Shown: positions 14,084 to 22,278, counted from the first letter of the stretch. The stretch is 34,142 nt of DNA from DATAEK01 sp036258055 (GCA_036258055.1 DATAEK010000108.1:1-34142), one strand, 5' to 3'. The notes: a model not told the origin generated them from the sequence alone. Made by a program: numbers and translations.

Positions 14084-15324
14084 GCTGCAGTTGGCTTCCA
14101 CTCGCCTGTGCTATGGGAATCCCGATGAGTGCGACCGCCGCATACGCGGATTGCTGCCCGGTCGTCGAATTGCGGCAGTACACGCTCAAGCCCGGCCAAC
14201 GCGACACGCTGATTGACCTGTTCGAGCACCATTTCATCGAGTCGCAGGAGGCAGCCGGCATGACGCTGGTCGGTCAATTTCGGGACCGGCGTCGCGAGGA
14301 TCGTTTCGTGTGGCTGCGCGGCTTCACGAACATGGAGACGCGCCACAAGGCCCTCGAAACCTTCTATGGCGGGCCAGTGTGGGCGGCGCATCGAAACGCT
14401 GCGAACGCCACGATGCTGGACACCAGCGACGTGCTGTTATTGAGACCCGCTCGGCCAGAGCTCGCTTTTCGACTCGACGACCTATCCCGCGCTTCACGCA
14501 CGCAGGGTAGCGGCCTCGTGACCGTACTCGCCGGCGTGTATCAGATGCCTCAGCCCGTGGACGCGCAAACCGTGGCGCAATTCGAGCGGCAGGTCGCTCC
14601 CCTGCTTAAGATCCAAGGCATCACGCTCGAGGGGGTGTTCATCACCGAACCGTCGCCCAACACGTTCACGAAGCTGCCCGTCCGAGAGGGTGAGCACGTG
14701 CTCGTGTGGTTCGGAACCATCGCGAGCGACCAGCTGTCACGGTCTTCTGTCGATCGGCTGGCGACCCTCATCGCTCTCGATCATCAACACGCGACCTTGC
14801 TCGAATTGGACCCAACGTCACGATCAAGGCTCGGCGACGGCCCAAACGCCGCCCGCGCAACGAAACACGATTTCGATTTCCTCTTTGGATCCTGGAATAT
14901 CCGCAATCGATATCTGAAGGGCCGCCTGCAACACTCAACCGAATGGGTCGAGTTCGATGCACGGTCTGAGGTGGCGCTCCTTCTCGACGGCTTCGGCCAC
15001 GTGGATCGGTACTTTGCGGTTCGAGATGGTGCCCCGTTCGAAGGCATGACGCTGCGATTGTTCGATCCGGCGACAGGGGAATGGTCGATTCATTGGGCCG
15101 ACACGGCGCGTGCGCGGACGCTATTGCCCCCGATGGTGGGACGGTTCATCGGCGGGGTCGGTGAGTTCTACGGTGAGGAAACCGTCGACGGCAAGGTCGT
15201 TCGGTGCCGCTTCCTCTGGACGCAGCTGACGGCCGATTCAGCGCGCTGGGAACAGGCGTTGTCAGACGATGGCGGCAAGACGTGGGAGACAAACTGGATC
15301 ATGTCGTTCACCCGCCGTAAGTGA
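14080..15324 (+). CDS. NIPSNAP-domain protein with C-terminal DUF1579-like domain
   Basis: The 414-residue protein has a first NIPSNAP-type ferredoxin-like domain at about 28-122 (VVELRQYTLKPGQRDTLIDLFEHHFIESQEAAGM, then DRFVWLRGF, FYGGPVW). A second, less conserved copy spans about 140-250. From about 268 the sequence FDFLFGSWNIRNRYLKGRL begins a lipocalin-like DUF1579-type domain, ending DDGGKTWETNWIMSF. NIPSNAP proteins are small dimeric alpha/beta-barrel proteins of uncertain role. The first 25 residues are weakly hydrophobic, but a signal peptide is doubtful. It is divergent from the MocR regulator and likely regulated by it. Confidence 0.86.
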   Translation: MRCSWLPLACAMGIPMSATAAYADCCPVVELRQYTLKPGQRDTLIDLFEHHFIESQEAAGMTLVGQFRDRRREDRFVWLRGFTNMETRHKALETFYGGPVWAAHRNAANATMLDTSDVLLLRPARPELAFRLDDLSRASRTQGSGLVTVLAGVYQMPQPVDAQTVAQFERQVAPLLKIQGITLEGVFITEPSPNTFTKLPVREGEHVLVWFGTIASDQLSRSSVDRLATLIALDHQHATLLELDPTSRSRLGDGPNAARATKHDFDFLFGSWNIRNRYLKGRLQHSTEWVEFDARSEVALLLDGFGHVDRYFAVRDGAPFEGMTLRLFDPATGEWSIHWADTARARTLLPPMVGRFIGGVGEFYGEETVDGKVVRCRFLWTQLTADSARWEQALSDDGGKTWETNWIMSFTRRK

Positions 15325-15331
15325 GCTGCAC

Positions 15332-15745
15332 TCATTTCTCAATTCCTGGCAGCGCCATCACCGGCACCCCCTCCAGGAACACCGAGCCCCACCAGAAGCG
15401 CTCCAGCACCCCGCCGAGCAGTGAGTCGATCGCGGCGCCGATCGAGTAGCTGCTCACCCAGATTCCGATCGCGGTCGTGCGCTCGGTCGGATCGAGAAAC
15501 ATGTTGCGGATAAGCGAGAGGGTCGAGGGCGCCAACGTGGCTCCAGCGACGCCGAGGAGCGCGCGCGTGGCGATCAGCATCTCGGCACTCGTCGAAAACG
15601 CGGCGAGCACGGAAGCCAGGCCGAATGCGGTTGCGCCAATGAGCAGCAGCCGACGCCGGCCAATCCGGTCGCCGAGCGCGCCCATCGTGATCATCGAACC
15701 GGCGAGCAGGAAACCGTAGATGTCGACGATCCAGAGAAGCGTAGC
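15332..15745 (-). pseudogene. Truncated MFS transporter (both ends missing)
   Basis: Recognisable sequence covers only about TM2 to TM6 of a SmvA/EmrB-like MFS protein: LLWIVDIYGFLLAGSMITMGALGDRIGRRRLLLIG (TM2 and motif A), ARALLGVAGATLAPSTLSLIRNMF and ATAIGIW-type sequence up to FWWGSVFLEGVPVMAL. The first membrane segment with its LDxTVLNVALP motif is absent. The reading frame then ends PGIEK-stop, where normal proteins continue for another eight to ten segments. The frame stays open upstream to 15994, but that part is unrelated to the family, overlaps the 5' end of the FtsH-like gene and is crossed by a perfect palindrome. It is very probably non-functional. Confidence 0.8.
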
Positions 15746-15762
15746 CGCAGTACCCTTGACGG

Positions 15763-15788
15763 AGGGACTCCGCCGCGGCGGAGTCCCT
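15763..15788. repeat. 26-bp perfect palindrome
   Basis: The half-site AGGGACTCCGCCG (15763-15775) is followed directly by its exact complement, giving a perfect 26-bp palindrome with no loop. It lies about 20 bp outside the point where MFS similarity begins and about 50 bp before the FtsH-like start codon. It could be a terminator-like cruciform, a protein-binding site or a rearrangement scar. Confidence 0.6.
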
Positions 15789-15839
15789 TGCGCGCTGCCT
15801 TCAATGGCCGCATGATCCAACAAAACGGAGGCGTCGGGC

Positions 15840-17855
15840 ATGAATTTGCCGTGGAAGAGAGAGGCAGACACGACGCTGCAGGGGCAGACGCCTCCCAGCT
15901 CGGCGGCGGACCGTCCGCCATCCGACTCGTCTCGCCAGGAGCCGCCGCCACGACCGTGGCGCACCGAGGGCCTGCCGAAAAAACAGCCGTCCAAAGAGAG
16001 GCGTTGGATCCGAGCCGCGCCATGGCTCGTCGCATACCTCCTGTGGTTTGGCGTGTTGACGGTCCAGGATTACATGTCGGGACCGCAGACCGTGCCGTAC
16101 TCGGAGTTCAAGAGTCAGGTCGCTAACAAGAACATCGCCGAGCTCTTTGCCCGCGGCGATTCCATCGAAGGCCAACTGAAGAAGGCCGCCCCGCTTCCCG
16201 GCCAGCAGAATCACACTTATCAGCAGTTCAGGACCGAGCGACCGACATTCGCCAATGACGATCTGCTGTCGGAGTTGACGACACAACAGGCCACCGTGCG
16301 TGCGACGTCGCTGGTCCAGCAGCGTGGCTTCCTGACCAACCTGCTCATTTCAGCGGCTCCCATTCTCCTGCTCGTCGGCTTCTACGTCTGGATGTTCAGG
16401 CGTCAGCAGGGAGCGCTGGGCGGCTTGTTGGGTGGCAGGCAGAAGCGGGTCGATCCAGAGACGGTCCGCGTGACGTTCGACGATGTCGCCGGCATCGACG
16501 AGGTGGAGGCGGAGATCAACGAAGTCGTCGACTTTCTCAAAAATCCTGAAAAGTATCGCCGTCTGGGAGCCCGGGCTCCCAAAGGTGTGCTGCTGGCGGG
16601 AGCCCCCGGAACAGGCAAGACCTTGCTCGCGCGCGCTACTGCAGGCGAAGCAAAAGTTCCCTTTTTCAGCGCGAGCGCGTCGGAGTTCATCGAGATGATC
16701 GTGGGGGTCGGGGCGAGTCGCGTGCGTGAGCTTTTCGCAGAAGCTCGAAAGGTTGCGCCGGCGATCATCTTCATCGACGAAATCGAAACGATTGGCCGCG
16801 CCCGCGGCGGGGCCCGGGCGTTCGGAGGACACGACGAGCGCGAACAGACCCTGAATCAGATTCTCACCGAGATGGATGGCTTTTCCGGACACGAGGGCGT
16901 AGTGGTCCTGGCCGCGACCAACCGGCCAGACGTTCTCGACCCGGCGCTCTTGCGACCGGGACGATTCGACCGTCAGATCATGGTCCACCCACCCGATCAC
17001 AGAGGACGCGTGGAGATCCTGAAGGTGCACACGCGGACGGTTCCACTCGCGACGGACGTCGATCTCGAGCAGCTGGCCGCATCGACGCCCGGCATGACCG
17101 GCGCCGATCTGGCGAACCTGGTCAACGAGGCGGCGCTCCTCGCCGCCCGCCGCGGACAGGATCTCGTGGATCAGCACGATCTGACCGACGCGCTCGAAAA
17201 AGTCCAGCTCGGCACCGCCCGGAACGTGGTGATTCCTGAAGCGCAGCGGCGCCGCACGGCCTACCACGAAGCAGGACACGCGCTGCTCGGCATGCTCCAG
17301 CCCGGCGCCGACCCGGTGCGCAAGGTCTCGATCATCCCACGCGGCCGGGCGCTGGGCGTGACGTTGTCGACACCGGACTCCGATCGCTACGGCTACGACG
17401 CCGACTACCTTCGCGGCCGCATCATTGGTGCGCTGGGCGGCATGGCTGCAGAGCAGGAGGTCTTCAGCATCGTCACGACCGGCGCGGAAAGTGACCTCGA
17501 GATGGTCACGAGCATCGCCCGATCGATGGTCGGCCGATGGGGGATGTCCGAGCGCATCGGCACGCTCTCGGTGCTGCCAGCGGAGGGCGATCCTCACACG
17601 GCGGGAATCTCGGACAGCCTCCTCAACTCCGTGGACGACGAGGTTCGCCGCATCGTCGAGGAGTGTTACGCCGAAGCGCGGCGACTGCTCCGGGAGAACC
17701 GCTCCAAGCTCGATGCGATCGTTACCCAGCTTCTCGTCCGCGAGAGCCTCGACGAATCCGAAATCTATGCGGCGGCCGGCATCGCGCACCCGCCCCGGGA
17801 TTCATCACCAGCGCTGGCAAAAGAGTCGGGGGAAGGCGTGCGGGCGGCGCGCTGA
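15840..17855 (+). CDS. ftsH: FtsH-like membrane AAA+ zinc metalloprotease, variant pore
   Basis: The 671-residue protein has the FtsH order. A Pro-rich cytoplasmic N-terminus (about 1-55, longer than usual) is followed by TM1 (about 59-76), a small periplasmic domain and TM2 (about 167-186). The AAA module has Walker A GAPGTGKT (254-261), Walker B IFIDE (310-314) and SRH ATNRPDVLDPALLRPGRFDR (359-378). The protease domain has HEAGH (476-480) and the third zinc ligand in ESDLEM (D552). It should unfold and degrade membrane and cytosolic substrates as a hexamer. The pore loop reads EMIVGVG where FtsH normally has EMFVGVG, so the substrate-gripping aromatic residue is Ile287. A GGAGG sequence 8 nt before the ATG supports the start. 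It is likely an accessory paralog rather than the housekeeping copy. Confidence 0.96.
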   Translation: MNLPWKREADTTLQGQTPPSSAADRPPSDSSRQEPPPRPWRTEGLPKKQPSKERRWIRAAPWLVAYLLWFGVLTVQDYMSGPQTVPYSEFKSQVANKNIAELFARGDSIEGQLKKAAPLPGQQNHTYQQFRTERPTFANDDLLSELTTQQATVRATSLVQQRGFLTNLLISAAPILLLVGFYVWMFRRQQGALGGLLGGRQKRVDPETVRVTFDDVAGIDEVEAEINEVVDFLKNPEKYRRLGARAPKGVLLAGAPGTGKTLLARATAGEAKVPFFSASASEFIEMIVGVGASRVRELFAEARKVAPAIIFIDEIETIGRARGGARAFGGHDEREQTLNQILTEMDGFSGHEGVVVLAATNRPDVLDPALLRPGRFDRQIMVHPPDHRGRVEILKVHTRTVPLATDVDLEQLAASTPGMTGADLANLVNEAALLAARRGQDLVDQHDLTDALEKVQLGTARNVVIPEAQRRRTAYHEAGHALLGMLQPGADPVRKVSIIPRGRALGVTLSTPDSDRYGYDADYLRGRIIGALGGMAAEQEVFSIVTTGAESDLEMVTSIARSMVGRWGMSERIGTLSVLPAEGDPHTAGISDSLLNSVDDEVRRIVEECYAEARRLLRENRSKLDAIVTQLLVRESLDESEIYAAAGIAHPPRDSSPALAKESGEGVRAAR

Positions 17856-18727
17856 AAACCTGGGTCAGACCTTGCTGCCAGCCGGCCAGCACTTGCCAAG
17901 TCGCTGGCATCTGCCACCTGCAATAGTCCCCTTGACGTCTTTGTCGCCGTAACGTACGTAGGCTCGCGCTGATTGACGAAGGTTTGCTTGCGGGATAGCC
18001 CAGATGGAGTCCCAATGGACTGAATGGTGTTGGCTCGGGACTCGTTCGAGCCAGCACAAGCCACGCAATCGGGGGAGCGAGACGGGCCCACACGCCGTGA
18101 TGATCGGGGCGAAGTGCGGGATTATTGCCGCGTCGTGACTCGAAAGAGTGCACCGATCACTCTTTCGGGGCTCCGTTCTGATTCTTCAATCAACTACCAT
18201 CGAGAACGGGTGCTTGTGCGGCGTTTAGGCTCGCCGTTCGCCTACGGCTGGCGAAGTTCGTCTGCTGTTCATGTGGCTGGTTGCTGGGATCGCACTGATG
18301 GCTCAACGGTTCATGAGCCTGGGAACCGGGCCAACGATCGGACCAACCACATCCAGCTCCGCGGGACTTATCTTGACCCGAAAAAGTCGTGCTGGCGGAC
18401 GGCCCCTGTCTCGCCACACGCACCCGACAGAGGCGCCCGCCACAACTTCACCACCAAAACCGCGGCGAACACGTGGATTTGGGGGCACCTCCGGGTCAGC
18501 TCTACGCTGGCGCGCCCTTTGCGCTGCGGATGCCCTCGTTCCGGCTTCGTTCGCTGCCGAACCGAGCAGCCGAGCGACTGTCTCGAGCCTGACTCGGGGC
18601 CGCGCGCGCTTCAGTGTGGTCAGTGGTCGTTCACAAAGCGCAGGCTCGTGCGCTCGGCACCGCTCGTCGGGCGCAAAACAAGAGCGCGCGATGACGTGCC
18701 GGCGCGCCTGATTCAAGGAGACACGGT
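17856..18727. other. Gene-poor region of about 870 bp
   Basis: No reading frame here has a recognisable domain. Features seen are an imperfect inverted repeat TGTTGGCTCG / CGAGCCAGCA near 18027-18054, and the perfect hairpin at 18141-18167. On the minus strand, a short frame ending at 17865 reads ...RYGDKDVKG...GGRCQRLGKCWPAGSKV, with two cysteines near its end. It looks more protein-like than its surroundings but cannot be assigned. The last 450 bp hold open frames on both strands with unconserved Arg-rich sequence, so they are probably remnants or spurious. Confidence 0.45.
18141..18167. repeat. Perfect 10-bp inverted repeat (hairpin)
   Basis: CGAAAGAGTG (18141-18150) and CACTCTTTCG (18158-18167) are exact complements around a 7-nt loop. 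No T-run follows on the plus strand. It may be a terminator, an operator or an attachment-like site in this otherwise empty region. Confidence 0.55.
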
Positions 18728-19528
18728 ATGGACAAGATGCTCGTAGTCGTGTTCAAAGACGAGACCAGAGCCTACGAGGGCAACAAGGCACTCCGGGAAC
18801 TTCACAACGAAGGCAGCATCACGCTCTACGCCGCCGCGGTGATTGCCAAAGACGCGGCCGGCAAGGTCACCGTCAAGCAGGCGGCTGATCAAGGTCCGCT
18901 CGGAACTGCGCTAGGGATGGCCACCGGCGGGCTGGTCGGGCTGCTCGGCGGGCCGGCAGGTGCGGCTCTCGGCGCCGCGTACGGCGGCATGACGGGTTCG
19001 TTGTTCGACGTCGTGCAGGCTGGTATCAGCGACGATTTTCTGAACGAAGTGACGCAGCGCCTCTTGCCGGGCAAGACGGCTGTCGTCGCCGAGATCGACG
19101 AGGAGTGGGTTACACCCGTGGATGCCCGCATGGAGGCCCTCGGCGGGATCGTGTTCCGGCGCGCGCGCGGAGAGTTCGTCGATGCACAAATCGAGCGGCA
19201 GAGCGCAGCCGATAAAGCGGAGTTCGCCAAACTGAAGGCCGAGCACGACCAGGCAGTCGGCGAGGCCAAAACGAAGCTGCGAGAGAAACTCGATGCAGCA
19301 CAGAGCCGGCTTCAGGCGCAAGGCGACGCGGCCAAACAGAAAGTTGCCGCCATCAAGCGCCAGACCGATGCCAAGATCCAATTGCTCAAGGATCAAGCGG
19401 CGAAGGCAAGGGGTGATGCGAAGACACGGCTGGAGAGACGCGCCGAGGAGACCCGGGCGGATTCCGAAGCGCGGCTCGACAAGCTGGGCAAGGCGTGGCA
19501 ACTCGTGAAGGATGCAGAGGCAATCTAG
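18728..19528 (+). CDS. DUF1269-family protein with glycine-zipper and long coiled coil
   Basis: The 266-residue protein starts with a ferredoxin-like DUF1269 fold (MLVVVFKDETRAYEGNKALRELHNEGSITLYAAAVIAKD). A Gly/Ala-rich hydrophobic zipper follows (about 56-95, GPLGTALGMATGGLVGLLGGPAGAALGAA), then the usual second half (LPGKTAVVAEIDEEWVTPVDARMEALGG). Residues about 155-262 are a highly charged coiled coil with repeated AKxK/RxxAE patterns that ordinary DUF1269 proteins (about 160-180 residues) lack. The family is membrane-associated and usually found with stress genes; its molecular role is unknown. AAGGAG lies 7 nt before the ATG. A degraded second copy of the domain follows immediately. Confidence 0.88.
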   Translation: MDKMLVVVFKDETRAYEGNKALRELHNEGSITLYAAAVIAKDAAGKVTVKQAADQGPLGTALGMATGGLVGLLGGPAGAALGAAYGGMTGSLFDVVQAGISDDFLNEVTQRLLPGKTAVVAEIDEEWVTPVDARMEALGGIVFRRARGEFVDAQIERQSAADKAEFAKLKAEHDQAVGEAKTKLREKLDAAQSRLQAQGDAAKQKVAAIKRQTDAKIQLLKDQAAKARGDAKTRLERRAEETRADSEARLDKLGKAWQLVKDAEAI

Positions 19529-19530
19529 CG

Positions 19531-19750
19531 AAGGTTGGCGCGGCCGTGGCCGGCGTCATCGGACTTCTGGGGGGTCCGGTTGCCGCCGCCATCGCCGCGC
19601 GCGCCGGCGGCGTGGCCGGTTATCTACCGGCGACGCCGTCGGCATTCCGCGCCACAAGGTCGACAGCATGAAACGGTCGCTGACACCCAACAGTTCGGCC
19701 CTGGTCGTCGGCCCGAGGACTGCTGGGTGCAGGACGTCGAGCGTGATTGG
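19531..19750 (+). pseudogene. Second DUF1269 gene, frameshifted remnant
   Basis: Directly after the intact DUF1269 gene, three consecutive frames carry consecutive parts of another DUF1269 protein. The first is KVGAAVAGVIGLLGGPVAAAIAARAGG with VAGY (to about 19627). The second is TGDAVGIPRHKVDSMKRSL then TPNSSALVV (to about 19710). The third is EDCWVQDVERDW (to 19750). Each junction is explained by loss of one base. The N-terminal half is missing. The remnant is homologous in layout to the zipper and C-terminal part of the upstream gene. Either it is a decayed tandem paralog, or the two frameshifts are assembly errors; the missing 5' half favours decay. Confidence 0.75.
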
Positions 19751-19779
19751 TCCGACTCAACGTCAAGAGGAGCGACGTG

Positions 19780-20904
19780 ATGCGATTCTCAAAGACTCAC
19801 TCCCCCGTTGGATGCGGCCGAAACCGAGAAGGACGACGTGCGGCTCGGACGCAGGCCAATCGTCTGCTGCGTGCGTTTTCGGCAGCAGCGGTTGCAGCCG
19901 TCGTGGTCGTGGCGACAAACGGCACGCGACTTCGCGGGCAGGGACCGTCAGCCCTTCCGGCGCCCCTCGATTCGTACATCAAGACCTACGCCAAGCTGAC
20001 GCCCGAGCAGCAGAAGCAGTTGCTCGCGGGCGAACCTGTGACACAGCTGCTCGAGGCGGATCCCCACAGCGAGGTCTCCATCTTCGGTGCGGTCTGGATT
20101 AACGCGCCCATCTCCCGTTATGTCGCCGCGGTGAAAGACATCGAGCAGTTCGAGAAGGGCGCAAACTTCCTGGTGACCAAGAAAATCAGCAGCCCGCCGC
20201 GCCTCGAAGACTTCGACAAGCTGACCCTTCCGGACGACGACGTCAAGGATCTCAAGACCTGCAAGGTCGGAGATTGCGAGGTGAAGCTGAGCGAGGACGC
20301 GCTGACGCGCATCCAGAAGGAGACCGACTGGTCGAAGCCGACGAGCAAGGCCGATGTCGAGCGGTCGATCAGAAAACTGGCGCTCGAGTACGTCAATGGG
20401 TATCTGGAGGGCGGTAATGCAAAGCTGGCGGAGTATCGCGACTCGAAACGCCCGACCTTCGTGGCCAAAGAGTTCGCGTCGATGGTCGACCGCATGCCCT
20501 CACTGACAGAATATCTTCCTGACCTGAAGCGGTACCTGCTCGAGTATCCGAAGGTCACGCTGCCGAATTCGGAGTCGTTCCTGTACTGGCAGGACGCCAA
20601 GTTCGGGTTGAAGCCGACGATTCGCCTCAACCATTTCACGATCGCCGAGCAGCCCACCCACGTGGATATCGTCTCGAAGATGTTGTATTCGAGCCACTAC
20701 TTCTGGACGGCGATCGAATTGCGGGTCTTGATCCCGGATCCCGCGCGTGGCCCGGGCTTCTGGTTTGCGAACGTGAACCGCAGCCGATCCGACGGGTTGA
20801 GCGGGTTCACAGGCTCGCTGGTCAGAGGCAAGGCCCGGGGAGGCGCGGAGAAGGGCATGCAGGCTGCGCTCACCTCGACGAAAGCCAAGATGGAGCAGCG
20901 CTGA
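19780..20904 (+). CDS. Conserved-looking exported protein of unknown function
   Basis: The 374-residue protein is not recognised. The start at 19780 has AGAGGAG 7 nt upstream. Residues about 29-53 are hydrophobic (LLRAFSAAAVAAVVVVATNG), giving a signal peptide or N-terminal anchor after a basic leader. The mature part opens LDSYIKTYAKLTPEQQKQLLAGEPVTQLLE. It continues FGAVWINAPISRYVAAVKDIEQF, which is reminiscent of START/SRPBCC-type folds, and has two cysteines in LKTCKVGDCEVKL (161, 166). The end, SSHYFWTAIELRVLIPD...FWFANVNRSRSDGLSGF, also looks like a ligand-binding beta-sheet. It lies between the DUF1269 genes and the AI-2E family permease on the same strand and may belong to the same envelope-related operon. 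The fold hint is weak. Confidence 0.8.
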   Translation: MRFSKTHSPVGCGRNREGRRAARTQANRLLRAFSAAAVAAVVVVATNGTRLRGQGPSALPAPLDSYIKTYAKLTPEQQKQLLAGEPVTQLLEADPHSEVSIFGAVWINAPISRYVAAVKDIEQFEKGANFLVTKKISSPPRLEDFDKLTLPDDDVKDLKTCKVGDCEVKLSEDALTRIQKETDWSKPTSKADVERSIRKLALEYVNGYLEGGNAKLAEYRDSKRPTFVAKEFASMVDRMPSLTEYLPDLKRYLLEYPKVTLPNSESFLYWQDAKFGLKPTIRLNHFTIAEQPTHVDIVSKMLYSSHYFWTAIELRVLIPDPARGPGFWFANVNRSRSDGLSGFTGSLVRGKARGGAEKGMQAALTSTKAKMEQR

Positions 20905-20941
20905 CCAGATTCTGGTGCGATCTTTCGAGCATGGGAACGCC

Positions 20942-22033
20942 ATGACTGACACGAGCAGGAAGTCTTTCCGGCGGCCGGGGTTCTACGCCCTCCTGCTACT
21001 CGCGGCATACCTCACCTATCAGGTTCTCGGTCCCTTCGTCATCGCGCTGGTCTGGGCGACGATGTTCGCGATCGTCTTTCGTCGCATGTATGTGGCATTG
21101 ACCGCGAAGATGGGGCCGAACCGTGCGGCACTGGTGACGACGCTGGTAGCCGGGTTCGCGATCGTCGCGCCGGTCGTGATGCTCGTGACGGCGGCGGTGC
21201 GTGAAGCGCCGCAGGCCACCAGCTATCTGCAACAGACGTCGGTCAGCGCGCCGCGTCAGATCGAGCGCATCTGGGATGTCATCAGGAGCAAGAGCCCGGT
21301 GGCGTTGCCCGAGGATCCCATCAAGCTCATCACGGAGGGCGCGCGGCGAGTGATCGCGGCCCTGACGTCGCATGCGGGCGACATCGTCGGCAACGTTCTG
21401 GCGACGCTGGGAACGCTCGCTGCGATGCTGTTCGCGCTGTTCTTCATGCTGCGCGACGGCGAAACCATGACGCACAAGCTGCGCGACCTGCTGCCCCTTC
21501 CGGAAAAGGACTCGGATCGCCTGATGAACGAGACACGGGATCTCGTGATTGCCAGCGTCGGCGCCGGCGCGGCTGTCGCGGCCGCGCAGGGCAGCATCGG
21601 CGGCCTGACGTTCTGGCTGCTGGGCCTGGGTGACCCGCTTTTCTGGGGCGTGGCGATCGCCTTCTGCTCGCTCCTTCCGGTCGTGGGCGCCACCATCGTG
21701 TGGGTGCCAGCCGGACTCGGATTGCTGCTATCGGACGAGATTGGGCGCGGCGTGATCATGCTGCTCGTCGGTGCGGTCGGCATCAGCGGAATCGACAACG
21801 TTCTTCGTCCTGCGCTGATGAGCGGCAAGACATCGGTGAGCGGGATGGTGATTTTCTTCGGCTTGCTGGGCGGCGCGGCCGCCTTTGGATTAGTCGGTCT
21901 CATCATCGGCCCGATCATCCTCGTGATCACTGGCAGCCTCTTCGAGATGCTCAGCCGTCCTGACGTGGCGTCCGAAGCGATGAACGAGGGTGCGTTGCCC
22001 CCGGATCGGGTGGCTGCTGCTGGAAGGCTGTAG
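20942..22033 (+). CDS. AI-2E/PerM-family membrane permease
   Basis: The 363-residue protein has about eight membrane segments in the AI-2E transporter family arrangement: an N-terminal pair (FYALLLLAAYLTYQVLGPFVIALVWATMFAIVF), a long middle loop, and the conserved C-terminal core. That core includes FALFFMLRDGETM, GGLTFWLLGLGDPLFWGVAIAFCSLLPVVGATIVWVPAG, NVLRPALMSGKTSVSGMVIFFGLLGG and FGLVGLIIGPIILVITGSLFEML. Characterised relatives export AI-2 or act as Na+/H+ antiporters; the substrate is not predictable. The ATG at 20942 is preferred over an in-frame codon at 20915. It follows the unknown exported-protein gene by 37 bp. Confidence 0.92.
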   Translation: MTDTSRKSFRRPGFYALLLLAAYLTYQVLGPFVIALVWATMFAIVFRRMYVALTAKMGPNRAALVTTLVAGFAIVAPVVMLVTAAVREAPQATSYLQQTSVSAPRQIERIWDVIRSKSPVALPEDPIKLITEGARRVIAALTSHAGDIVGNVLATLGTLAAMLFALFFMLRDGETMTHKLRDLLPLPEKDSDRLMNETRDLVIASVGAGAAVAAAQGSIGGLTFWLLGLGDPLFWGVAIAFCSLLPVVGATIVWVPAGLGLLLSDEIGRGVIMLLVGAVGISGIDNVLRPALMSGKTSVSGMVIFFGLLGGAAAFGLVGLIIGPIILVITGSLFEMLSRPDVASEAMNEGALPPDRVAAAGRL

Positions 22034-22131
22034 TGCTGTTGAACGGGCATTGGCCATCCCGCGCCCGCCAGGTCGCGACCCGGCTCGCGTTGGAGCTCGA
22101 TGAACGCCGACGGACCTCGACTCCCACGCAC

Positions 22132-22278
22132 ATGGACGCTGCACTCATCGCCGGTGTAAGTCTCCGGACTCTCGTGGTAGTCGTGACGCTCATCGTCGCG
22201 TACGCGGTGACTGTCACGGCGTTCCTGCCGCTTCAGAATCGAAGCCCGCAGTCGACGTTCGCCTGGGTGCTCCTGTTC
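22132..22278 (+). pseudogene. 5' fragment of a cardiolipin-synthase-like gene
   Basis: The frame beginning at 22132 reads MDAALIAGVSLRTLVVVVTL, then VAYAVTVTAFLPLQNRSPQSTFAWVLLF. The last part is the standard N-terminal signature of phospholipase-D-type cardiolipin synthases (two membrane helices around 'NRSPQSTxAWxLLF'). After residue 49 the similarity stops abruptly. Instead of the second helix and the two HKD motifs, the frame continues into unrelated Arg-rich sequence. About 90% of the gene is therefore missing. The remainder of the 22034-22510 gap shows nothing recognisable. Confidence 0.65.

Noticed and set aside
16350..17789. 479-residue minus-strand open frame opposite the FtsH-like gene
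   Set aside because: It is antisense to a clearly recognised gene, shows no domain, and such long shadows are common in GC-rich DNA.
18027..18057. tRNA-like GTTCGAGCC stretch with an inverted repeat
   Set aside because: The stem and loop lengths do not fit a T-arm, and no acceptor or anticodon stem can be drawn around it.
18303..18716. 137-residue minus-strand frame before the DUF1269 gene
   Set aside because: It is Arg/Ala-rich with no recognisable domain, and a competing plus-strand frame of equal length exists, so neither is supported.
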